A DNA stretch of 64,000 nucleotides, taken from contig JALQBC010000013.1 in NCBI GenBank assembly GCA_023375675.1, positions 930,001 through 994,000 on the forward strand. Reading direction: 5' to 3'. Of this stretch, positions 36,102 to 47,781 are shown piece by piece. Each line of letters opens with the position of its first letter. Positions within the stretch are counted from its first letter, which is position 1. This DNA is from Cytospora piceicola (lineage: Eukaryota > Ascomycota > Sordariomycetes > Diaporthales > Cytosporaceae). The notes beneath the pieces are model-generated. The model searched no databases. It had not been told where the DNA came from and was given only the letters and a program-made list of their open reading frames with translations. Both the position numbers and the translations under genes were made by a program.

Positions 36102-37141
36102 ATGAGCACGTTGAAGGGCTTCACTGGACAGGCATATCAGCCACAAGAAGATAAATACGTTCGTCTCCTAGAACACTCACCTAACACCCTCGGATGCTGA
36201 ATATTACGAGCAGTTTGATGATGGCCGGGAAATTGCCCTCCTCCACTTTATCTACAACCATCCCAGGCTCTCCGATCTGCGTGGAAATCCCCAGAAGATC
36301 CTGGACACCATCGACGAGTATGGTAAGACCAAAAAATACCTCATGAATGTTGGCGAGCACAAGTCGGGAATTGTGGTGGACCTCATCAAGGCTGTGAGGC
36401 CGGAGACGATGGTTGAGCTGGGCGGCTATGTGGGCTACTCTGCCATTGCCTTTGGTGCTGCATTTAAAGAGGCTGGCGGGAAGAGGTACTATAGCCTGGA
36501 GTATAATCCGGAGTTTGGTGCTGTCATTGCAAGTTTGGTTGACTTAGCTGGGCTTCATGATGTGGTCAGGGTGGAGATAGGCCCAGCTTCCACATCGCTG
36601 AGGCGACTGTATATGGGAGGGACACTGAAGAAAATCGACTTGATGTTTCTTGACCATGTGAAGCCCCTATATACACCTGACCTACAGCTGTGTGAGGAGC
36701 TCAGGCTCATTGGACCTGGGTCAGTACTTGCTGCGGACAATGGTAAGTCGGCTCACATGTCGATACATATACGTGTCTTTACTTTTCGACAGTTGCTTAT
36801 TTCATAAATACGGAACAGTTGTCAAACCGGGAAACCCTCCATACTTGGAGTACGTCAGGAGCACAGTCAAGCAGAAGCGGGAGAAATTTCACAATACCAC
36901 AGGCTCAAGCTCGGACGAACTTTCCAAAACCAAAAAGCAAGGGGACGATTACGAAGCTCGCGGCAACCCAAATCTCATATATACCAGCAGTTTTGTCGAG
37001 GGGTGGGAACCGAGTGGAGTTCCGGTTTGTGATATTCCTCGGTGGAGTCTTCTAAGGTTATGGGAAGGTATACTAACATCTACTTTCTTTCCACTTCAGG
37101 ATGCAATAGAAATCACGCGATGCACCGGAATTCAGGAGTAA
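36102..37141 (+). CDS. class I O-methyltransferase of the mycosporine cluster
   Basis: Four exons, 36102..36158, 36214..36742, 36819..37024 and 37100..37141, giving 277 residues. It is a catechol-O-methyltransferase-type enzyme: SAM-binding VELGGYVGYSAIAFG, then YSLEYNPEF, the metal-site aspartate in FLDHVKPLY, and ADNVVKPGNPPYLEYV with the second metal ligands Asp-Asn. In the mycosporine pathway the O-methyltransferase turns demethyl-4-deoxygadusol into 4-deoxygadusol. Intron 1 is only 55 nt, has a GTTCGT donor and a perfect CTAAC branch site, and joins QPQEDKY to FDDGREIALL; without it the gene would seem frameshifted. Other introns are 76 and 75 nt. The gene is divergent from the cyclase, supporting co-regulation (inference). 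Confidence 0.87.
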
Positions 37142-37704
37142 CCAGGCCGTTATCAATAAAGGTGTGTTGGAAATAGACCGACCTATGGAGTCGTATAACT
37201 GCGTTTGTCGGTATTTGCAAAGACACGATGCTTCACACACACACAAAGTGCCCAAGCGGGCTTTTGCATCGGAGACATTTTCTTACAACACTTGTTTGAG
37301 CTAGGTATTGAGAAGGCACTTATGCAGAGAATCGATGACCAATCATAAGTTCAGGGCCACTCCTTCCCTTTGCCCAAATCAGAGGAAGGAATAATTCGGA
37401 ACACAATCATAGATGCGACGTCGCTCCTGCTATTGCCTTGACGTATGTTTGGGTGGGCAGTAACTGCGACATCGTACCTCTTGCTGTCCCAGGGCGTTCC
37501 TTTGACTGAACTGAAACAACCATCACCATAAACATCATGAATATTTGGGACGCGAACTCCTATCCTCAATCACATCGCCACTTGTCCCATGTGCTGCGTC
37601 TTCGAGAATTCTTCATCTTCTAGATCATCATATTTCCAGCTAGCTCGGTTTGAACTCTGAACCACGACATAGTAACCAACAACGCCTCCACCACCAAGCC
37701 TATC
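37142..37704. other. intergenic region, reductase promoter
   Basis: Between two plus-strand genes. No gene supported; a promoter for the reductase gene is expected. Confidence 0.5.
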
Positions 37705-39090
37705 ATGTCAGCGGAGTCCCCAGAATCTCCCGTCACTATCCTTCTCACAGGAGTGACGGGTTTCGTGGGCAAGGTTGTTCTGGAAGAGCTTATTCGCCAA
37801 CGGACCGATGGTACCCTTCAGTTTGACCGTATCCTCGTGGCGATTCGATCACTACGTGGACAATCTGCTCTCGAAAGATTCTTGGGGAAAGTGGTCAAGT
37901 CCCCTTGTTTCTCCAAGCTCCCGAGTGGCTGGCACAACGACGTTTCAGTGATCCAAGGCGACCTAATGGAGCCCGATTGTGGCATTAACACATCATACAT
38001 GGACGAGCTCACACACAATGTCACCCACATCATCCACTGTGCCGGCTGTGTCTCCTTCGACTCACCTATGAACGTCCTACTCGCGGAAAACGTGACGGCC
38101 AGCCTCAATATCTTGCAACTTGCGCAAAAATGTCCCAACCTCAAACGCCTCGTCGCTACTTCGACAGCTTATGTCACACCGAATACGAAAGGGCCAATCT
38201 AGGAGAAATTGCCTGTCCTGCCCAGGCCATCCCAGCAGATACTGGCTGAATTACGTGAGGGAGAGAAGGACGCCGACCAGATCCGCCAAGAAACTGGCCA
38301 CCCCAACAACTACACACTGGCAAAATGTCTCTCCGAGCATTCCATGATCCAGAAGAAGGGTGCAACGCCCCTTACAATCGTCCGCCCTAGCATAGTCTCG
38401 GCAAGTTGGAAATATCCATTCCCAGGATGGATCGACAGCTTTGCAGCCCTAGCCAGTCCTATCTCAGCGTTTGCACTTGGGGGCCTCAAGGTCCTGCATG
38501 GGGAACCATCAGCCATCCTTGACGTCGTGCCCGTGGACAAAGTTGCCGAATGTTTGATCAAGGAGGCACTACTTTCCCAAGAAAGTAACATAAACCATGA
38601 GACAGCTCCCGCCAAGTTCGTCCACTGCGTATCGACCACCAAGCACGGCCCAAGTACGTGGGACATCGTTTTCGACACCGTCACGTACTTCTCACAACCA
38701 GAAAACCTCCTCCTTTACAAACCCACTGGCTGGTATGTTGGAACAGACCGACGGTGGTTTTTCCTCTACGAGTTCTTCTTCCAATACGTGCCGATCAAAT
38801 TGGTCCAATTGGCGGCACTCCTGAGGCTCGATTGGGGAGGGGCGGCCAAGGCTACGAAGACGCTGATGCGACTGCGGCAGATCGATACGCACTTCCGATA
38901 CTTTGTCGAGCACACTTATGATTACCACTGCGCTGTCGAGGTGTTGCCGGTTGACTTCGACAAGAAAGCGTATATGCAGACCATACTTCAAGGCATGAGG
39001 CAGAACCTGCTTGTGCCGCTCCTTGCGAGGATGAAGTCAAGAGAAGCCGTTGGCAATGCGGTGGAGGAAGCAGGGTGTGAGGCAACGTGA
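37705..39090 (+). pseudogene. fatty-acyl-CoA-reductase-like gene with one in-frame TAG
   Basis: A continuous 461-codon frame interrupted only by TAG at 38200..38202 (codon 166). The N-terminal Rossmann part has ILLTGVTGFVGKVVLEELI; the active-site Tyr-x3-Lys is in NNYTLAKCLSEH; the end (RYFVEHTYDYHCAVEVLPVD) matches the C-terminal domain of alcohol-forming acyl-CoA reductases. Such enzymes reduce activated acyl groups to aldehydes or alcohols with NADPH. Sequence on both sides of the stop is fully conserved in character, with no second lesion, and no plausible intron removes the stop. It may be a very recent pseudogene, a sequencing error, a readthrough gene, or a transcript repaired by A-to-I editing (UAG to UGG). 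It lies next to the mycosporine methyltransferase gene. Confidence 0.75.
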
Positions 39091-39303
39091 CTGTAACTCC
39101 GCAGGTTTCTGTCTTAAGAGATTCGAAGTGATCTTTTGACAGGGCCACACCAGTGATTAAGTATATTAGTTAGTCAATAGGACCTAGGTAGTACAATTTG
39201 GAGGGAGTTCAGGCCATCTGACGACTTTTGTGCGGCTGCTTTCGTTCAAACCCATGTGTATGATGGACAGCAATGAGTCCTATTGCACATACGGCAGCTT
39301 CGA

Positions 39304-40642
39304 TCACTGCTCAAACTCCCCAGCATACAGAAGGTCTCCTGGCTGACCATTCATACGTTCCCAGATATTCCGCGGCTCAAGCTCCCAACTGGCTCGGGTC
39401 TCAAGGTCAGTGCTGTTGTACGCCGCGAGCTCTGCTGCCACGTCCTCTCTTGCGAGTTGTACTAAACAGGAGCTTTAGTCGGTGCATCCACGTTCCATGT
39501 GAATGGAGAACCTACCATGTAAGTAGACAGCCGCTCTCTTGCCCGTGAAAATAGCAGACGGGACATTGGTGATGTTGTTCGAGTTAGCATCTCCAATGGC
39601 GTAAACGCCCGGGATATTGGTGAGGAACCCCTTGCTCTGATCCGCGAAAAGCCTGCCCCCGTACAGCGTGACGCCCAAGTCCGCTCCAACACTGGAACGC
39701 TGTTCGTCGGGGAAGCTCACGAAGAACGCCGCCCTCCGCACCGAGGTCCCATCCTCCAGGTCCACGCGGAAAAGGTCGTACTCGGCCACACTGGGCAAGC
39801 TCGGATCCGCGTCGGGATCGGCTCCGTCCCTCAGACGGGTGATGGACGAGATGGTCTGGTTGTACACGGTCACTTCGGCCAGGTCCAGGTAGTCCTCCCA
39901 CCCCGGGAAGGATGCGTCCGCTGCGCTGCGCGTCTCAGGGGTGTCTGTGCCGTTGACGAAGGCCACGACGTCAAAGTTCAGCGTGGAGACCTCGCGGACC
40001 AGGCCGGGGACGTCGTCTAATGGCCCCAGGAGACCGAGGGATTGAAACTCGTGCTCGTGGCCATCGCACCATGGGCACCAGTAGACTCCTTTCCCCCATT
40101 CTTCCTGCAGGCCGGGGGTATCAGGAATGTCGTCCTTGAGGCCGGTGGCGAGGACGATCTTCCGGGCTGAAAGTGTTTTCTCCTCTCCAGAGGGTAAGGT
40201 TGCCTGCACCGTGAAAGCGGTCTCATTACTGTCCTGCGAAACTATCTTGGTTACCGTTCCATTCGTCATGGTGACTGTATCGTAATCGGAGATCAGACTT
40301 CGGGCGAGCCAGCGGTAGTAAGCCGGCGTGACTCCTACACATATCTCAGCCGAAGCTCAATGAGGCGTCGTGATATGCAAGCCACTTACCGTCCATCCCA
40401 ATCACATCGTGCATGTGTCTAGTAGCGTTGTTGCGATACTCGCCAGAGTCGATCAGCAGGACATTCCTCCTCACACGTGCCAGTCCGCTCAGGGCACTGA
40501 GCCCAGAGGGGCCACCGCCTATGATGATGGCATCGTAAGCGGTCTTATCATCTATGGCTCGAGGTACGAGAGATTCGGGAACAAATGCAGCCTCAGCCAA
40601 GGCCAGGAGACCCAGGAAAGGATATACTCTGTTCAGAAACAT
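39304..40642 (-). CDS. secreted thioredoxin-reductase-like FAD oxidoreductase
   Basis: Three exons, 40642..40390, 40334..39516 and 39461..39304, giving 409 residues. A signal peptide (FLGLLALAEAAFVPESLVP) precedes an FAD-binding motif (DAIIIGGGPSGLSALSGLAR). The redox pair is Cys171/Cys174 in YWCPWCDG, and the second nucleotide site ends in GVYAIGDANSNNITN. These features place it with fungal thioredoxin-reductase-like disulfide oxidoreductases, a group that includes GliT-type enzymes of secondary metabolism. The third exon supplies QLAREDVAAELAAY, restored by a 54-nt intron (GTAGGT..TAG). It faces the reductase gene tail to tail, 213 bp apart. Its partner disulfide is unknown; a link to the mycosporine genes is only positional. 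Confidence 0.85.
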
Positions 40643-43144
40643 GGTGTTGGCCTCAAAAAGCGCGCTTTGAGATAACCAGTTAGAGTGTCACATTCTCAGG
40701 TGGGAATTAGAGGGCTTTTATTATAGGTAGTCAGTGAAGAACAAGGGATTGGCAGGTAAAGCTGGACAGTCCAAGTCAGTAACTATCGTGCTGCATGGTG
40801 ATGCATGGTGATGCATAGTGATGCATAGTGATATAAGCGATGTTACAATGCCGGCGCACGCGCACGGGCGTTCTAGATCAGCTCTGCAACGGTTTAGTTT
40901 CCATTTTTGTGAGACATCTGGATGGCGGGAGAAACTTATATAATGGTGTGTGTACTCACCGGCTGCAGGGAAGGACGAATAGGTGAGAGTTGTTCCAAGG
41001 TTTCAGTGATTGTCTCTCAGCCATTGCGAACCTAACCCGCTTCTCCAACCATTTGTGTATATAGATCGACAGTCCCGAATTGGAGTACATGCATGGCGCT
41101 CATGGCACTCAAGTCAGACAAATTTCATGATAGGGCCGATTCGAGGGTTCGAAGACTAGGGCCCCCACATTAGGCCTTCGAGTTGTACGGTCGTGATCTG
41201 CTGTTTCACTGCAGCGCAATGCTGCTATTCGGATGCCCAGCATTGCCATACCTGGAAATACGGAGCTGAACAGGCAGCATCCCTTGATGCAAGTGGTCGA
41301 TCGCAGGATACTAGTGCTCGATATTATCTCGTAACCGGATCTGAGGTTATCATTGTCCTGTGTTTCAATCATTGGGGAAGATACCCTCTGAACGACCTGT
41401 TAGTAGGTGAAGGGTCCCAAAGACCCTGGTTTCAAAACTGAGTATTTCCAACCGGCCATCTCTGGCATTTCGTGTGTTATTCCTCACTACCCGGTCAATT
41501 CCCTGTGCGTATGACCTCGATTTTTTGAGTCGCCAAGAGGTACCGGTAGGTGTAAGAGACCGAGATTTATCGACGGACTATTCCATCCTCACCACATAGG
41601 TGATATAAATACGAAACAAAATCTCTTCGAGAATATGTTATACATAGCCTAGGGCAGTGGTCCAATGTTCAGTCTCTGCATAAAGCACTGTCAAGAAATC
41701 TTTCTGTCCTAATGGTATGAGATAATCTGTAAATAGGTCTCACATCCTTCCAAGTATCGCACTGGCTCGCTAGGATTGGGTGATAATGTATGAACCTGTC
41801 CGTTTACAACTGTAAAAATAGTGAATCGCTTTGAACGGGACGAACAAACGGCAATGGAGATGGTTTGCATACGGAATGGAAAAGGAAAGGAAGCAAATAA
41901 ACATGACGAAAGCTAGAAAAGGATGACGACTTAAGTAGATATCGGAAGACTCCTATTTTTTTTTTCACATCTACCATACACAACCAATAACTGGGGCATC
42001 CTGCGAACTGGGACAGGCTACATGACCAGACTACCCTTACTTGAGTATCCATGAAAGTACATGGTCGAGGATAGCCCGAAGTCAACGTTATGACGTCTCA
42101 TGAAAGGTCTACAAGCTGCTTCACAATCTGGAGGGCAGAGGAGATACATCTCAGGGTACCAGAGAATATTAGCATCCAGTGGGTCTTCCCGACCGAAACT
42201 TTATCAGCTCGTAGCAGGTGGCAGATCTAGGCGGATTTCAAGCCATCTTTGCCGATCCTTGACAAATGGGAGATATAGCAGGTGTCGAATCTGCAAAGAA
42301 TAACAGCAAGCCTTAGCCCGACAGCCTCAGGCTCATCGGGGCCTAGACTTTCACCGATACCAAGGATACCCGACGATGACACGATGGATCGCAGACTTTG
42401 GGACCTTGGATGACATTGCGAATGCCGTTGGCTTAGTGCTCAGGGGGAAATCGACTTCTCAGCAGGAGGAACCCCTTGGACGATGAACGTTGAGCGGTGT
42501 CAACGCGGCCCCTGAAAATCAAATGGTACCATTCCAAGTTTCCGGTATACTAGTGAGCAAAATGCGGATTATTTGGCTTAGCCACCCGGATTTCGGATTC
42601 TCAACTGATCCCGACGCGCCCGCTGGCAGCGACTAATCCGCCGGGACCCTGATCAAAACCGGCGGCGGCGCTCCCAGGCTCCTTGGCAGGAGTCCTAGTC
42701 TATCTGTGACATAAGCTTCTCTGTCTCATTTCCGCCGGTCGATACGAATACGCCGGACCACCAGTAATGCGCTCCCCGAGGCCCGTATTAGGGGGCTTTC
42801 GACCTTCAGCTTACGACTCCGAGTCAGCGGTTTCCGTTTCGGGTCCTTGAGGACCCCGGACTGCAGGAGTACACCAAATTCGAGGGAACAGAAAGGGTCA
42901 GAAAGGGTCGGTATCATTTGCCACAAAGCTCTTATAATAATATCTCGGCTGATCCAGTATCTTGGGTTACTCTTCTACATTTTTGGACAGACACCAATAC
43001 CAGATCGAGTTCTCTTAAGAGCTTCACACGCCTACCAATAATTAATTATTTACCCAACACCATCGAAACACAAGCCCACCATACCTTCTACATCTTATAT
43101 ATTAGATAAACCTGATTTCAGCTTCGACTGAGCGCAGAACGACC
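40643..43144. other. 2.5-kb divergent promoter region
   Basis: Between the flavoprotein gene and the ABC transporter gene, which diverge. It holds a 10-bp tandem repeat and, around 42,590-42,710, a GC-richer stretch likely belonging to the transporter promoter. No gene supported. Confidence 0.5.
40792..40833. repeat. 10-bp tandem repeat, four units
   Basis: Four head-to-tail copies of TGCATGGTGA/TGCATAGTGA, about 150 bp upstream of the flavoprotein start. The unit contains the palindrome TGCA. Confidence 0.85.
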
Positions 43145-46100
43145 ATGGAAAAAGGAAAACATGGCGCCGGGCCACCGGCAACAAATCATACTGATCAATG
43201 GGGTCGTGAGGTGGAATTGAATCCAGCCTTCAACAAGTCATTCGAATCATTCTCAGAGGACGAGACCGCCGTCACGCGGCCTACTCCCGAGATGGAACCG
43301 GCTGAGGCTCAAGCATTGAGACGTATCGCCACGACATTTTCCCAGAAGTCAGGAGCAGGTGGTCAACCGACAGCTTTGTCCCAAGTCGTCTCATTCGACA
43401 GCAGTGACCCGGCTCTGTCGCCATCAAGCAAAGAATTCGATCCTGCGAAATGGGTTCGAAGCGTGGTACGACAAATAGAAGACAATGGGATTCGACCCGC
43501 TCGCACGGGGATCATGTTCAAGGACCTCACTGTTTCCGGGACTGGTGATGCCGTTCAAATGCAAGAGACAGTCGACTCGGTTCTGACAGGTCCATTGAAG
43601 CCCGGCCAATTCTTCCGTTTCGGCAAGAAGGCGCCCAAGAAGATTCTCAACAGGTTCGATGGCGTCCTTGGAGCGGGTGAGTTGCTCATCGTCCTTGGAC
43701 GCCCTGGATCCGGCTGCAGCACCCTACTGAAGACCACATGTGGCGAGTTGAGCGGACTCAGCCTTGACAAAGACTCGGTCGTCAGCTACGACGGAATTTC
43801 ACAGCCTCAGATGAAGAAGGAGTTCAAGGGAGAGGCTATATACAACCAGGAAGTCGACAAGCACTTCCCACATCTTACAGTCGGGCAGACACTCGAATTC
43901 GCCGCTGCGGTTCGCACGCCGTCGGAACGCTTCGGTGGCATGACCCGTGTCGAGTTTTCGAAGCTTATGGCTCAGGTCACTATGGCCATCTGTGGACTGT
44001 CGCACACTTACAACACCAAAGTCGGTAACGACTTCGTGCGAGGTGTGTCAGGGGGCGAAAGAAAGCGTGTCAGTCTCGCAGAGATGATGCTTGCTGGCTC
44101 ACCCTTCGCGGCATGGGACAACAGGTATGTTCAATGTCTCTCGTTTCCCCCTTTACCATAACTGGATCTAGTAGCTTCTTTCGTTCTTTGGTCCGCTGAC
44201 ATAGAGGAAATATAGCACACGAGGTCTCGATTCGGCCACCGCCCTCAAATTTGTTCAGACACTTCGTCTATTCAGCGACTTATTCGGTGCCGCACATGCC
44301 GTAGCTATCTATCAAGCTAGCCAGGCTATCTACGATCTCTTCGACAAAGCGACTGTCCTGTACGAAGGAAGACAAATATACTATGGACCGGCCAAAGAAG
44401 CGAAGGCTTTCTTCCAACGGCAGGGCTGGTACTGCCCTCCTAGACAAACAACCGGAGACTTCCTCACTTCGGTCACAAACCCCAGCGAACGCAAGGCCCA
44501 GGAAGGCATGGAGAACCAAGTGCCACGTACACCTGAAGATTTCGAGAAGTACTGGCATTCATCTCCCGAGTACCGGAAACTCCAGGAGGAGATTGCAAGG
44601 CACGCACAGGAGTATCCGTTGTCCGACGACGAGGATGCGAGCCCTAATCATCCTAGCGAAACCCAGAACGAGACCTTGAAGGCTTTCCGGGAGACAAAGA
44701 GCCGTCGACAATCCAAGTACGCTCGCCGAGGATCTCCTTACATCGTGACCGTCCAGCAGCAGATCAGCCTGAATACCAAAAGAGCCTACCAGCGAATATG
44801 GGGAAACAAGGCGGCCACCGTGACCAACGCTGTCATGCAAATTATCATCGCTCTCGTCATCGGATCCATATTCTACAGCCCTACCAATTATAATTCCACC
44901 GCCGGTTTCTTCTCCAAGGGCGCGGCCCTCTTCATTGCCGTGCTGTCGAACGCCTTGACATCAGTCTCCGAAATCAACAACCTATACGCACAAAGGCCCA
45001 TTGTCGAGAAACATGCGTCTTATGCCTTCTATCATCCTGGAACTGAGGCATTCGCTGGAATCGTGGCCGATATACCCGTCAAATTCTTCATTGCCGTCGG
45101 CTACAACCTTGTGTTATACTTCATGGCTGATCTGCGACGCGAGCCTGCTCAATTCTTCCTCTACTTCCTGATCACATATCTATCAACTTTCATCTTCGCC
45201 GGTCTTTTCCGAACTGTCGCTGCCGCTACTAAGACATCATCACAAGCCATGACTCTCGCAGGCATGCTTATCCTGGCCCTGACGATTTACACTGGCTTCA
45301 CGATTGCAGTCCCTCAGATGCACGTCTGGTTCAGTTGGATTCGATGGATAAACCCGCTCTTCTATGCATTTGAGATCCTTATCGCGAACGAATTCCACGG
45401 ACGAGAGTATATCTGCTCCGCCATTATTCCCTCATACACCCCACTCGTTGGTGACTCCTGGATCTGCAGTGTCGTTGGCTCTGTAGCAGGTCGCGCAACT
45501 GTCAGTGGAGACGCCTACATCGGTTCAAGCTACACATACTACTACTCCCACGTCTGGCGCAACCTGGGTATCCTGTTTGGTTTCCTCATCTTCTTCACTG
45601 TCCTCTATATCGTCACATCCGAGCTCAACTCGTCCATGAGCAGCACTGCGGAGTTCTTGGTCTTCCAGCGTGGCCGCGTGCCGGCGTATCTCCAGGACAA
45701 GGGCACATCTGGCAGCAACTCGCAGGAGACACGACCCGTCAACGATGATATCCAGAACGCCGGAGCCAATGTTGGTATGTTGGAACCGCAGAAAGACATC
45801 TTCACGTGGAGAGATGTGACATATGACATCCAGATCAAAGGCGAAGAACGACGGTTGCTTGATCATGTGTCTGGCTGGGTCAAGCCAGGCACACTGACGA
45901 CGCTCATGGGTGTCAGTGGCGCTGGTAAAACTACCTTGCTTGACGTCCTGGCACAGAGAACCAGCATGGGTATCATCACTGGTGACATGTTCGTCAATGG
46001 AAAGCCACTGGACGCGAGTTTCCAACGGAAGACGGGATACGTACAACAGCAAGGTGAGTTATAATCCCCCTCGACACCCAAGATAGTAGGGTTGAAAGCT

Positions 46101-47781
46101 GACCATTTAACCCAATTCAGATCTTCACCTGCAGACCGCTACTGTCCGTGAAAGTCTGCGATTCAGCGCAATGCTTCGTCAGCCACAGTCAGTCAGCAAA
46201 GCCGAAAAGTACCAATACGTCGAAGAGGTTATCGAGATGCTCAACATGGGCGACTTCGCTGATGCCGTCGTCGGTATCCCCGGCGAGGGTCTCAACGTCG
46301 AGCAGCGCAAACTTCTCACTATTGGTGTCGAGTTAGCAGCCAAGCCCAAGCTATTACTGTTCCTGGACGAGCCAACCAGTGGCCTTGACTCCCAAAGTTC
46401 ATGGGCTATCGTCTCCTTCCTCCGCAAGCTTGCAGACTCTGGACAGGCCGTCTTGTGTACGATCCACCAACCGAGTGCGATACTGTTCCAAGAGTTCGAT
46501 AGGCTACTTTTCCTCGCCAGAGGAGGCAAAACCGTCTACTTTGGTGACATAGGCGAGAACTCAAAGACTTTGCTGGAATACTTCAGCTCCAATGGCGCGC
46601 GGAAGTGTGGTGCAGAGGAGAACCCGGCTGAGTATATGTTGGAGATTGCCAACGCGCAGACAACAGACTGGCACTCAGTGTGGCTCGGTAGCCAGGAGCG
46701 CCAAAATGTCGAAGCCGAAATCGCCAGGATCGCCGTTGAGAAGAGCCACGAGCCCGAAGACAACGAGTCCGGCGCCCACTCGGAATTCGCCATGCCCTTC
46801 TCACAGCAGCTCGCCTCCGTCACTACTCGAGTTTTTCAGCAATACTGGAGAATGCCAAGTTACGTTTTCGCCAAGTTGTTGCTCGGCTTCGCGGCAGGAC
46901 TTTTCATCGGCTTCTCCTTCTACCGTGGGGGCGGCTCTCTCGCAGGCCTACAGACCATCATCTTCTCGACCTTCCAAGTCATCACACTCTTCTCCAGCAT
47001 TGTCCAGCAGATCCAGCCTATGTTCCTCACGCAGCGCTCGCTCTACGAGGTCCGCGAACGGCCCAGCAAGGCATACAGCTGGAAGGTCTTCATGATCGCC
47101 AACGTCATCGTCGAGATCCCCTACCAGATCCTCACAGGCACGCTCATCTGGGCCTGCTTCTACTTCCCCGTCGTCGGCGCCGGCCAGTCCTCCGAGAGGC
47201 AGGTGCTAGTCTGGCTCCTGGCCGTCATGCTCCAGATCTACGCCAGCTCCTTCGCCCAGATGACCATCGCCGCACTCCCCGACGCCACCACGGCCGGAGC
47301 CATCGTCACGCTGCTCATGCTCATGAGTCTCATGTTCTGCGGCGTGCTGCAGACCCCCACCGCCCTGCCGGGCTTCTGGATCTTCATGTACCGCCTCAGC
47401 CCCTTCACGTACTGGATCTCGGCCATGACGTCGACCATGCTACACGACCAGCCTGTCACCTGCTCCGCGGCCGAGACGAAAGTCATGAACCCTCCCATGG
47501 GCCAGACCTGTGGCGATTTCTTCTCCGACTATTTGAACGGTGCGGGCTCCGCGGGAAAGCTGCAGAACCCGGGCGACACGGAAAGTTGTCGGTACTGCAC
47601 TATCACGGTCGGTGACCAGTTCTTGGCTGGGAGCGGCATCTCCTGGGACGACAGGTGGCGCAACTTTGGTATTCTCTGGGCATATGTTATTTTCAACATT
47701 TTCATTGCTGTTAGCACCTATTACCTGTTCCGGGTCAGGCCAACAAACCGGTCCCGTGTAACCAAGGTGAAGAAGGTCTAA
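43145..47781 (+). CDS. PDR-type ABC transporter (ABCG, full length)
   Basis: Three exons, 43145..44124, 44216..46053 and 46121..47781, giving 1492 residues in the order NBD1-TMD1-NBD2-TMD2, the full-size pleiotropic drug resistance layout. NBD1 has the degenerate Walker A typical of PDR proteins ([13 protein letters not shown]) and the signature [11 protein letters not shown]2 has a normal Walker A ([14 protein letters not shown]), the degenerate [15 protein letters not shown] signature and Walker B with [15 protein letters not shown]. Each half has about six helices and an extracellular loop with paired cysteines near the end. Such plasma-membrane pumps export drugs and secondary metabolites. 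Introns are 91 and 67 nt. It could serve the adjacent metabolite genes, or azole and stress tolerance; this is inference. Confidence 0.93.

Noticed and set aside
36160..36215. Apparent frameshift in the O-methyltransferase
   Set aside because: A 55-nt intron with CTAAC branch site and AG acceptor restores the frame and the conserved QEDKY/FDDGRE junction.
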